This document shows, one piece after another, positions 1-5,515 of a stretch of DNA of 6,002 nt. This stretch comes from Actinomycetota bacterium (GTDB lineage: Bacteria; Actinomycetota; CADDZG01; WHSQ01), in assembly GCA_019348445.1 (NCBI GenBank), contig JAHWJK010000074.1:1-6002 (forward strand), in the 5' to 3' direction. The notes beneath the pieces were generated by a model. It made no database searches, was not told the origin of the DNA, and saw nothing but the letters and a program-made list of their open reading frames with translations. Positions within the stretch are counted from its first letter, which is position 1. Each line of letters begins with the position of its first letter. Both the position numbers and the translations under genes were made by a program.

Positions 1-684
1 CGGCGCGATAGGCCGCGGCGGGAAGCGCCGCGCGCGGCGTCCAAGTACGAGCCGGTTCACCTTCCCGATGACGTCGTGAAGGAACTGCACGCGATGGCGC
101 GCCCCGGCAAGGGCGAGATCCTCGTGAAGGTCTTCGCGGACGCCGCCGCTGCGTTCCAAGCCGGTGACTTCGACGAAGCGATCAAGCTCGGCGATCAGGC
201 GAAGCACATGGCGCTGCGCGCCGTCTCGATCCGCGAGTTCCTGGGCCTCGCGTACTACCACCAGGGGAGGTGGCAGGAAGCCGCGCGAGAGCTGGCGGCG
301 TTCCGGCGCATCTCGGGGTCGACCGAGCAGAATCCGGTGCTCGCGGATTCCTACCGCGCGATGGGGAAGCCCGAGAAAGCGATCGACTACGTCGACGAGA
401 TCGAGCGAGGGCGGGTTCCCGACGCAGTTTTCTATGAGGGAGCGATCGTTGCGGCCGGCGCGCTAGCGGATGCCGGGAAGATCGACGACGCGATAGCGCG
501 GCTCGAGTCACTGGACCTACGCCCGAAGACGGCCGAGGACCACCACCTGCGCGCCTGGTACATGCTCGGCGACCTCCTCGCACGCAAGGGACGTTTCACT
601 CAGGCGCGGGACTGGTTCGAAGCGGTCGCGTCAGCGGACCCCGATGCTACGGATGCACCCGAGCGATTGGCGCGACTCCGATGA
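1..684 (+). CDS. TPR-repeat protein, actinobacterial Rv1691-like (5' end off the left edge)
   Basis: The frame is open from the first base to the TGA at 682-684, giving 227 visible codons, so the true start probably lies left of the window. A GTG at 76 is only a fallback start. The visible N-terminus is Arg/Pro/Ala-rich (RRDRPRREAPRAA) and probably disordered. From about codon 40 the protein is a run of helix-turn-helix repeats with TPR spacing: GDFDEAIKLGDQA, then REFLGLAYYHQGRWQEAARELAAF, PVLADSYRAMGKPEKAIDYV, GALADAGKIDDAIARL and MLGDLLARKGRFTQARDWF. No catalytic motif is visible and there is no membrane segment, so a cytoplasmic protein-interaction scaffold is likely. The block around GLAYYHQGRWQEA...RRISGSTEQNPVLAD matches my recollection of the conserved actinobacterial TPR protein near tyrS/tlyA. 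That is memory, not a search. It overlaps the next gene by 4 nt (ATGA), which suggests co-translation. Confidence 0.85.
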   Translation, partial: RRDRPRREAPRAASKYEPVHLPDDVVKELHAMARPGKGEILVKVFADAAAAFQAGDFDEAIKLGDQAKHMALRAVSIREFLGLAYYHQGRWQEAARELAAFRRISGSTEQNPVLADSYRAMGKPEKAIDYVDEIERGRVPDAVFYEGAIVAAGALADAGKIDDAIARLESLDLRPKTAEDHHLRAWYMLGDLLARKGRFTQARDWFEAVASADPDATDAPERLARLR

Positions 685-1106
685 ACATCCGCGAGCTCAC
701 GACCGATCGGGAGTTCCTTGCCGCGTTCGACGTCATGCACGAATTGCGTGACGACCTCGGTCAGGACGACTACATGGCCTTCCTCGGCGAGATGCGGTCG
801 CGTGGCTATCGTCTGATCGCCGCCGAAGAAGGCGGTCGCATCGTTGCGCTCGCGGGTATCGAGAAGAGTGTGAACTTCTACTACCGGCGCTACATGTGGG
901 TCTACGACCTCGTGACCAGCGCATCCGTACGTTCGAAGGGATACGGCCTTGCGTTGTTGCAACACGTCGAACGGCTCGCCCGAGAAGAGGGCTGCGAGAC
1001 GCTCGCGCTTTCGTCGGGGTTGCAACGGACCGATGCGCACCGGTTCTACCTCGACAAAGTTGGGATGGAGAAACGCAGCTTCACGTTTGCCAAGACGTTG
1101 ACGTGA
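681..1106 (+). CDS. GNAT-family N-acetyltransferase (141 aa)
   Basis: This is a single-domain GNAT fold enzyme, expected to move an acetyl group from acetyl-CoA to an amine; the substrate is unknown. The acetyl-CoA pyrophosphate-binding motif A is R84-S-K-G87-Y-G89 in VRSKGYGLALLQHVERLA, preceded by the beta-4 strand YMWVYDLVTS. Motif B is AHRFYLDKVGMEKRSF, where Tyr123 is in the place of the usual general acid. The length is normal for a small GNAT. The ATG at 681 lies in the ATGA overlap with the stop of the TPR gene. No clear Shine-Dalgarno precedes it, so translation probably depends on the upstream gene. It faces the second acetyltransferase gene tail to tail across 19 bases. The fold call is secure; a role such as amino-acid, antibiotic or protein acetylation cannot be chosen from sequence alone. 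Confidence 0.87.
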   Translation: MNIRELTTDREFLAAFDVMHELRDDLGQDDYMAFLGEMRSRGYRLIAAEEGGRIVALAGIEKSVNFYYRRYMWVYDLVTSASVRSKGYGLALLQHVERLAREEGCETLALSSGLQRTDAHRFYLDKVGMEKRSFTFAKTLT

Positions 1107-1125
1107 TGCCGACCCGGCGGGACTC

Positions 1126-1665
1126 CTATGTTGCCTGAGGCCATTCCTCCGCGGTGATCGCGTACATGTTGTGGTCTTCCCACACGCGGTTGATCTGGAG
1201 ATAGCGCAGGGCAACGCCTTCGAGGCGGAATCCCACCTTCTCCAACACTCGGATCGACGCGCGGTTCCGCGGCATGACCCCTGCTTGGATCCTATGGAGC
1301 CGACCCTCGTTGAAGCCATATTGCACCGCTGCTCGCACGGCTTCGGTCCCTATGCCGTGCCCGTTCCGTTCCTGGTCGACGAAGTAGCCGATCGTCGCGT
1401 TCTGCCACGCGCCACGCACGACGTTGTCGAGCGAGACGCGTCCGACCAGCTCACCTCCGAGATAGATCCCGAATGCGAATCTCTTGTCGTTCGTCAGACC
1501 TTCCTGGTCGGCAGCGATCTGCTGCCGCTGGCCCGTGAGCGTGTACGCGCTTTCGGGTCGGTACGGTTCGAAGGGGGCGAGGAACGCGCGGTTCTTGATA
1601 CGAAGTCCGAGGAGCGCTTCCGCCTCTTCGAGTTTCAGCGGTCGAAGCGTTACGGGAAGCGTCAA
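1126..1665 (-). CDS. RimJ/RimL-like GNAT acetyltransferase (179 aa, TTG start)
   Basis: This GNAT enzyme is of the RimJ/RimL group, whose known members acetylate protein N-termini or small amines. The RimJ/RimL-type N-terminus is MTLPVTLRPLKLEEAEALLGL. Motif A is N101-G-H-G104-I-G106 in DQERNGHGIGTEAVRAAVQYGF. The family block NRASIRVLEKVGFRLEG at about 134-150 follows, and WEDHNMYAITAEEW closes the protein. The frame stays open upstream to an ATG at 1860, but that extension is Arg/Gly-rich, lies fully inside the hydrolase gene and looks like a shadow. I therefore start at TTG 1665-1663, which overlaps the hydrolase stop as TTGA. This gives the usual length and puts the fold right at the N-terminus. 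The upstream GAGCGGGA is at best a weak ribosome binding site. The stop is TAG at 1128-1126. The gene is probably co-transcribed with and translationally coupled to the hydrolase gene. Confidence 0.85.
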   Translation of the reverse strand: MTLPVTLRPLKLEEAEALLGLRIKNRAFLAPFEPYRPESAYTLTGQRQQIAADQEGLTNDKRFAFGIYLGGELVGRVSLDNVVRGAWQNATIGYFVDQERNGHGIGTEAVRAAVQYGFNEGRLHRIQAGVMPRNRASIRVLEKVGFRLEGVALRYLQINRVWEDHNMYAITAEEWPQAT

Positions 1666-2564
1666 TCCCGCTCGTTCTTGTCGAGGTACCGCATATAACC
1701 CATGGTGTTCATGCGGTACGAGGTCGTTTGTTCGAGTTTCTCGATCTCTGTGGGCGCCAAACGCTCCTCGAACGCGGCGACCGCCTGCCGCCGGACCTCG
1801 GCCGCGACGTCGTCCAGCTCGGTCGCCTGATCTCGCCCGCGCCGTACCCACTCGGCCCACGCGTTCAGCGACTCGATCGCGGAATCACACGTGGCCTCGA
1901 CCGACGCCTCGGTCGGCCCGAAGTGCGTCAGGCACAGTGATTCGGCCCCGACGGAGCGGATGCGTTCGATCGATGCGATCGCTTTCTCGAGATGGAATTC
2001 GGGTGGCGGCGTCGCGGGACGGACGAGGTCGATGCCCTGCAACCTGACGCCGATCGCATCACCGGTGTAGACGGCGCCGGTGGCGTCGTCGAGGTACGCG
2101 TGGTGGTGGTACGCGTGGCCCGGTGTCTCGATGGCTTGCAGGCTTCGCCCGCCGAGGTCGACCTTGTCGCCGTCGTGCAGAACGCGGACACGTTCTTGTG
2201 GGATCGGGTCGATCCCGCCCCACAGCGTCTCCATCTGGTCTCCGTAGATGCGCGACGCGCTGGACCACAACTTGGTCGGATCCACGAGATGCGGCGCTCC
2301 TACCTCGTGTACGAAGACGGTCGCGTCCGGGAACCGCGCCGCCAGCGTTCCTGCCGCCCCGGCATGGTCGAGATGGATGTGGGTCACGACGATCGCGTCG
2401 AGTGCGTCGACACCGGCGGCCTGGAGCGCACCGAGGACGTTACGTACCGTCGTCTTCGGCCCCGTCTCCACGAGCGCGGTCTTTTCACCGCGGAGGAGGA
2501 ACGCCGCGGTCACGCCCGGATAACCGTGCATCTTCGTGTCGATGATTTCGGATGCGTCACTCAT
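1662..2564 (-). CDS. Metallo-beta-lactamase-fold metal-dependent hydrolase (300 aa)
   Basis: This is an MBL-fold hydrolase with a complete two-metal site: H62-x-H64-x-D66-H67 in VVTHIHLDHAG, H150 in TPGH, D169 in YTGDA and H214 in LTHFG. The N-terminal strand region AAFLLRGEKTALVETGP is typical of the family. After the core, a helical region of about 75 residues (from about 225) ends in YRMNTMGYMRYLDKN, a tail type I associate with uncharacterised archaeal and bacterial MBL hydrolases rather than with class B beta-lactamases. There is no signal peptide, so it acts in the cytoplasm. The substrate is unknown; lactone, thioester and phosphodiester hydrolysis are all possible. The ATG at 2564 is preferred because an in-frame TAA lies 24 nt upstream and no other start comes between. 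It is divergent from the lipid kinase gene and its stop overlaps the start of the RimJ-like gene. Confidence 0.92.
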   Translation of the reverse strand: MSDASEIIDTKMHGYPGVTAAFLLRGEKTALVETGPKTTVRNVLGALQAAGVDALDAIVVTHIHLDHAGAAGTLAARFPDATVFVHEVGAPHLVDPTKLWSSASRIYGDQMETLWGGIDPIPQERVRVLHDGDKVDLGGRSLQAIETPGHAYHHHAYLDDATGAVYTGDAIGVRLQGIDLVRPATPPPEFHLEKAIASIERIRSVGAESLCLTHFGPTEASVEATCDSAIESLNAWAEWVRRGRDQATELDDVAAEVRRQAVAAFEERLAPTEIEKLEQTTSYRMNTMGYMRYLDKNERD

Positions 2565-2577
2565 CTGCGACCCAGGA

Positions 2578-2583
2578 CCTCCC
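2578..2583 (-). promoter_or_regulatory. Possible ribosome binding site of the MBL hydrolase gene
   Basis: Read on the minus strand, GGGAGG complements the 16S rRNA tail, but it ends 13 nt before the ATG at 2564. That is longer than the usual 5-9 nt, so it may be weak or fortuitous. It supports the chosen start because no better candidate is present. Confidence 0.35.
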
Positions 2584-2586
2584 GGT

Positions 2587-2592
2587 TAGCGT
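2587..2592 (+). promoter_or_regulatory. Candidate -10 element for a leaderless lipid kinase transcript
   Basis: TAGCGT fits the loose actinobacterial -10 pattern TANNNT and ends 7 nt before the ATG at 2600. Transcription would then begin at or beside the A of the start codon. No Shine-Dalgarno precedes that ATG, which agrees with a leaderless message. No good -35 hexamer is present about 17 nt upstream, and TANNNT is a weak pattern, so confidence is low. Confidence 0.3.
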
Positions 2593-2599
2593 TGGCCGG

Positions 2600-2605
2600 A
2601 TGATA
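2600..2605 (-). promoter_or_regulatory. Candidate -10 element for the MBL hydrolase gene
   Basis: On the minus strand this is TATCAT, a match to TANNNT. It would give a transcript start near 2593 and a leader of about 29 nt before the hydrolase ATG. It coincides with the first two codons of the divergent kinase gene. There is no convincing -35 at 16-18 nt; the TTGACT further upstream is 29 nt away, which is too far. Confidence 0.25.
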
Positions 2606-3517
2606 CGAGAGCCGAGGCCGCCCGCAGTTCTCATAGTCAATCCGAACGCTGGACGGGTAGCCCGCACGGAGCGAGACGAAGTCATCGCCGCGCTGCGATC
2701 TCGCTTCGATATCGATGCGTACGCGACCACCGCACGCGATACAGGGATCTCGCTTGCCGCGTCTGCGGTCGATGCCGGAGCCGCTCTCGTGATCGCGTAC
2801 GGCGGGGACGGACACGTCAATGAGGTAGCGAATGGAGTCGCCGGATCGTCATCGACACTCGCGGTGATCCCCGGCGGAACGATGGACGTCTTCGCCCGCG
2901 CGTTGGGGATCCCACTCGATCCTCATGCCGCGATCAACCATCTTTGGGAGCGGCGTGAGGCAGAGCCGCGTTCGGTCCCCTTGGGAGTCATGGACGATCG
3001 CTACTTCACGTTCTCTGCCGGCTGTGGGTTCGACGCCGAAGCCGCCGAACGTGTCGAACGATACGTTCCCGCGAAACGCCGCTTCGGACAACTCTTCTTC
3101 TACTGGAGCGCGTTCCGCGTGCTTGCCGGCACGTACAGACACAGGGCGCCGTCGATGACGATGAAGGGCGATTTCGGCGAGGTCGACGTCAGCATGGCGA
3201 TCGCATCGAACGCGGGACCCTACGCGTACATCGGACATCGCGCCGTCGAGATCGCGCCCGACGTCCGGCTCGAGGAAGGTATCGACATCTTCGCGTTGCG
3301 ATCGATGCGGATCGAGGCCTTGCCCGTCTACGCGTGGCGGTGCCTCGTGTCGGGCGACCTCGTCCACCATCGCGATGCGTTCTACGCCAGCGATCTCGAA
3401 TGGTTCGAGATCCGGGCCGACACTCCGTTCAGCCGGCACGTCGACGGCGAGCCGCTACCGTCCGCTCGGTCGGCCCGCTTCTCGGTCGCGCGCGACGCGC
3501 TACGGGTGATCGCGTGA
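2600..3517 (+). CDS. Diacylglycerol kinase-family (YegS/DgkB-like) lipid kinase (305 aa)
   Basis: This is a lipid kinase of the DAGK catalytic family, expected to phosphorylate diacylglycerol or a related lipid with ATP at the inner face of the membrane. Motifs in order are: N14-P-N-A-G18 (phosphate loop of the N-terminal domain), G68-G-D-G71-H-V-N-E75-V (nucleotide-binding loop), P91-G-G-T-M-D-V-F-A-R100, G141-C-G-F-D-A-E147 opening the second domain, and V281-D-G-E284 near the C-terminus. There is no membrane segment, as expected for soluble YegS/DgkB types, and the length of about 300 residues is normal. I start at ATG 2600. An in-frame ATG at 2552 would overlap the divergent hydrolase and add a tail unlike the family. 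Position 5 of the GGDGT loop is His rather than Thr. The stop overlaps the next gene as GTGA. The exact lipid substrate cannot be read. Confidence 0.9.
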   Translation: MIREPRPPAVLIVNPNAGRVARTERDEVIAALRSRFDIDAYATTARDTGISLAASAVDAGAALVIAYGGDGHVNEVANGVAGSSSTLAVIPGGTMDVFARALGIPLDPHAAINHLWERREAEPRSVPLGVMDDRYFTFSAGCGFDAEAAERVERYVPAKRRFGQLFFYWSAFRVLAGTYRHRAPSMTMKGDFGEVDVSMAIASNAGPYAYIGHRAVEIAPDVRLEEGIDIFALRSMRIEALPVYAWRCLVSGDLVHHRDAFYASDLEWFEIRADTPFSRHVDGEPLPSARSARFSVARDALRVIA

Positions 3518-4029
3518 GCATCCTGCTGATCGGCGACCCCGGTTCGCTGGGCGAAGTCCTGGTTCGCCGCCTGGTGTCTCAAGGGGACGAGGTCCGGGCG
3601 ATCGCTACCGATCCCGGTGCGAACGACCTCGCCGCGCACGGCGTTCACATAGCGCGCGGACGCGATCTGGACGCAGACCTCGTCGAACGCGCGGCACAGA
3701 ATGTCAGAACGATAGTGACGTTCGACGCGTCGGTCCTCGAGCCGGTGATCGATGGAGCGACGGCTGCGAACGTCGACCGGATCGTCGTGTGTGCTGCCGT
3801 GGTGGCCGAGGGAGAGCGGGAGCAACTGCGCACGTCGAAGCTCGAGTACGTGGTGCTGGTACCTCCCCGCAAGGGGCTGTTGCGTAGGGGCATCCCCGAT
3901 GACGCGCTCGCGGAGGCGATCGATGCCGCCGACGACACTTCAGGACGCCTGCGACTCGAGTTGGATCTGAACGAAAGTGCCGCCTGGGCCGCGCTCGGCC
4001 TGGATCCGCCGGCGCCGTCAGGCGCCTAG
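3514..4029 (+). CDS. Short Rossmann-fold, NmrA/SDR-like protein of unknown function (171 aa, GTG start)
   Basis: The N-terminus SILLIGDPGSLGEVLVRRL has the beta-strand, G7-x-x-G10-x-x-G13, helix pattern of extended short-chain dehydrogenase/NmrA NAD(P)-binding domains. It is followed by a second strand EVRAIATDP where the dinucleotide ribose would be read. Further parallels are VRTIVTFDAS, VDRIVVCAAV and SKLEYVVLVPPR, the last resembling the late core strand ("GLDYTILRPG"-like) of NmrA proteins, then a helix with DDALAEAIDAAD. At 171 residues it is far shorter than the usual 210-300, and no YxxxK catalytic pair is visible. It is therefore likely non-catalytic, a nucleotide sensor, or a reduced relative. 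The frame is open upstream inside the kinase gene, but GTG 3514 places the Rossmann strand at the start and overlaps the kinase stop as GTGA, implying coupling. The TAG stop overlaps the convergent livF end by 12 nt. Confidence 0.72.
   Translation: MSILLIGDPGSLGEVLVRRLVSQGDEVRAIATDPGANDLAAHGVHIARGRDLDADLVERAAQNVRTIVTFDASVLEPVIDGATAANVDRIVVCAAVVAEGEREQLRTSKLEYVVLVPPRKGLLRRGIPDDALAEAIDAADDTSGRLRLELDLNESAAWAALGLDPPAPSGA
4011..4026. terminator. GC hairpin on the convergent stop codons, possible bidirectional terminator
   Basis: GGCGCC (4011-4016), loop GTCA, GGCGCC (4021-4026) forms a perfect 6-bp GC stem with a 4-base loop. It can fold in RNA from either strand. The livF stop lies in and at the edge of the loop, and the TAG of the Rossmann gene follows directly. 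No T-run follows on either side, so this is not a classic intrinsic terminator. Actinobacteria are reported to use hairpins without U-tracts, but a chance palindrome in GC-rich coding DNA is possible. Confidence 0.35.
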
Positions 4030-4728
4030 GTACGCCTCGCGGATCTCCTCGTTGTTCATGATCTCGTCGCCCTTGCCGGAGTAGATCAGCGTTCCCTTCT
4101 CCATCACGTACGCCTTGTCGGCGATAGATAGGACTCCGGCATTCTGCTCCACCATGAAGACCGTGACGCCGTCGTCGTTGATCTTGTCGACGACCTCGAA
4201 CACCGTCTGAGTGAGTACCGGCGACAGCCCCAGAGACGACTCATCGATCAGCAAGAGCTTCGGTCGGGCCATGAGACCGCGCGCTATCGCGAGCATCTGC
4301 TGCTCGCCTCCGGACAGGGTTCCGCCGAGCTGCGTCCACCGCTCGCGAAGGCGGGGGAAGTACTCGACGGCCCTCTCGACGATCTCACGTGTTCCCTTGC
4401 GGTCGCGCTTGTAGGGCCACGCACCGAGCCGGAGGTTCTGTGCGACGGTGAGCTGCGGGAACACGTGGCGACCTTCGGGGACCAGAACGATGCCGTCGGC
4501 CACGAGTTTGCGAGGATCCGTTCCGGTGATGTCTTTGCCGTCGAACGTGATCGTTCCGGACCATGGTTTGAGCATCCCCGCGAGGGTCAGGATCGTCGTG
4601 GTCTTTCCCGCTCCGTTCAGGCCGAGCAAGACCGCGGTCTCGCCTTCCTCGATCTCGAACGAGATGCCGCCGAGCACCGGAAGGGTTCCGTAGCCTGCTT
4701 TTAGGTCGGTGACCTCAAGCAGTGACAT
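4018..4728 (-). CDS. livF: Branched-chain amino acid ABC transporter ATP-binding protein LivF (236 aa)
   Basis: LivF is one of the two cytoplasmic ATPases that power LivHM-type import of leucine, isoleucine and valine, or of related amides or urea in some paralogues. Visible motifs are Walker A G36-LNGAGK-T43 and the LivF-type PEGR segment (VLVPEGRHVF, 82-90) where other ABC proteins have the Q-loop. These are followed by signature LSGGEQQ (138-144), Walker B LLLIDE with catalytic E163, D-loop SLGL, and VEQN (193-196), where LivF proteins carry Gln in place of the switch His. The C-terminus EEIREAYLGA is family-typical. One oddity is DESSLGL in place of the usual DEPSLGL. The ATG at 4728 lies inside the last codons of livG (14-nt overlap) with only a weak upstream GAAGAG, so coupled translation is likely. 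It is the last gene of the operon. Exact substrate is inferred from the family only. Confidence 0.96.
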   Translation of the reverse strand: MSLLEVTDLKAGYGTLPVLGGISFEIEEGETAVLLGLNGAGKTTTILTLAGMLKPWSGTITFDGKDITGTDPRKLVADGIVLVPEGRHVFPQLTVAQNLRLGAWPYKRDRKGTREIVERAVEYFPRLRERWTQLGGTLSGGEQQMLAIARGLMARPKLLLIDESSLGLSPVLTQTVFEVVDKINDDGVTVFMVEQNAGVLSIADKAYVMEKGTLIYSGKGDEIMNNEEIREAYLGA

Positions 4729-5515
4729 CTACACCCGTCTCTTCTTGAGCGGCTTCCCCGCCGAGATAGGCCGCGATGACCTCCGGATGCTTCCTGACCT
4801 CCTGCGGCTTGCCCTCCGTCAGGACCTTCCCGAAGTTCAAGACGTAGACGTAATCGCACACGCCGACCACGAGCGGGACGTGGTGTTCGATCATCAGGAC
4901 CGTCAGGTTCAGCGTCTGACGAAGCGTGAGCAGACGTTCGCCGAACTCGTGTGCCTCGTCGGGTCCCATACCGGAGGAGGGCTCGTCGAGGAGCAACAGG
5001 TCGGGGTCGGTCGCGAGGACCGTCCCAACCTCTATCAGCTTCAGGATCCCGTACGGGAGCCCGTCGAGCGTGCTGTCGGCGAGGTGAGCCAGACCGATGA
5101 AATCGAGTACCTCCATGGCGTTCGCCCGGAGCTTGCGTTCCTCTCTGAACGTCATCGGCGAACCGATCAGCGCGCCGAGCGGGCCGTAGGAGATGCGCGG
5201 ATGCTGCGCGACGAGGAAGTTCTCGAGAACGGTCAGCCCGCGGATGAGTCCGATGTTCTGGAACGTGCGGCCGATGCCGAGCGCGGTACGACGGTGCGTC
5301 GGGAGCAACGAGATGTCACGACCGCGGTACCAGATCGATCCGGTGTTGGCCGTGTAGGCACCCATGATGCAGTTGAACAGCGTGGTCTTCCCGGCGCCGT
5401 TCGGCCCGATCAGCCCGACGATCTCCCACTCCGGCACCGACACGTTCACGTCTTCGAGCGCGACGAGACCGCCGAACCTGATCCCGGTGTTCTTGACCTC
5501 CAGAACCGCTGCCAT
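4715..5515 (-). CDS. livG: Branched-chain amino acid ABC transporter ATP-binding protein LivG (266 aa)
   Basis: LivG is the second ATPase of the importer and pairs with LivF. It shows the LivG start LEVKNTGIRFGGLVALEDV, Walker A G37-PNGAGK-T44, Q-loop in GRTFQNIGL (Q86), Walker B LLLLDEPSSGM with E178, and the switch His in IEHH (H211). The typical LivG end is KVLTEGKPQEV...EVIAAYLG, followed by a short acidic tail of about 14 residues. The ABC signature is degenerate: LPYGILKLIEVGTVL (153-167) replaces LSYGQQRRLEIARAL-like sequence. The ATG at 5515 overlaps the livM stop by one base (TGATG), and AAGGA lies 9 nt upstream, a good ribosome binding site inside livM. Its end overlaps livF by 14 nt. 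It is fully intact and surely part of the liv operon. Confidence 0.95.
   Translation of the reverse strand: MAAVLEVKNTGIRFGGLVALEDVNVSVPEWEIVGLIGPNGAGKTTLFNCIMGAYTANTGSIWYRGRDISLLPTHRRTALGIGRTFQNIGLIRGLTVLENFLVAQHPRISYGPLGALIGSPMTFREERKLRANAMEVLDFIGLAHLADSTLDGLPYGILKLIEVGTVLATDPDLLLLDEPSSGMGPDEAHEFGERLLTLRQTLNLTVLMIEHHVPLVVGVCDYVYVLNFGKVLTEGKPQEVRKHPEVIAAYLGGEAAQEETGVDVTA

Noticed and set aside
14..32. 7-bp stem CGCGGCG / CGCCGCG with loop GGAAG
   Set aside because: It lies in Arg/Pro/Ala codons of the open TPR gene. Such GC palindromes are expected by chance there and nothing else suggests a terminator or attenuator.
1107..1125. Possible terminator in the 19-base convergent gap between the two GNAT genes
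   Set aside because: Only a 3-bp CCC/GGG stem can form and there is no T-run, which is too weak to call.
600..1319. - strand open frame of 239 codons across both GNAT genes
   Set aside because: It has no family motif and lies antisense to the first GNAT and out of frame with the second, both of which show intact folds.
1666..1860. N-terminal extension of the RimJ-like GNAT up to ATG 1860
   Set aside because: It is Arg/Gly-rich, fully inside the hydrolase gene and unlike any GNAT N-terminus.
2093..2118. Direct repeat GGTACGCGTGG (2093-2103 and 2108-2118) with 15-nt period
   Set aside because: It is in frame and encodes the HAYHHHAY segment beside metal ligand H150 of the hydrolase. Similar His-rich sequence seems usual in this MBL group, so it is probably protein constraint rather than a mobile or regulatory repeat.
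2552..2599. Upstream ATG at 2552 as the lipid kinase start
   Set aside because: It would overlap the divergent hydrolase start and add 16 residues before the first family strand, while ATG 2600 fits family length.
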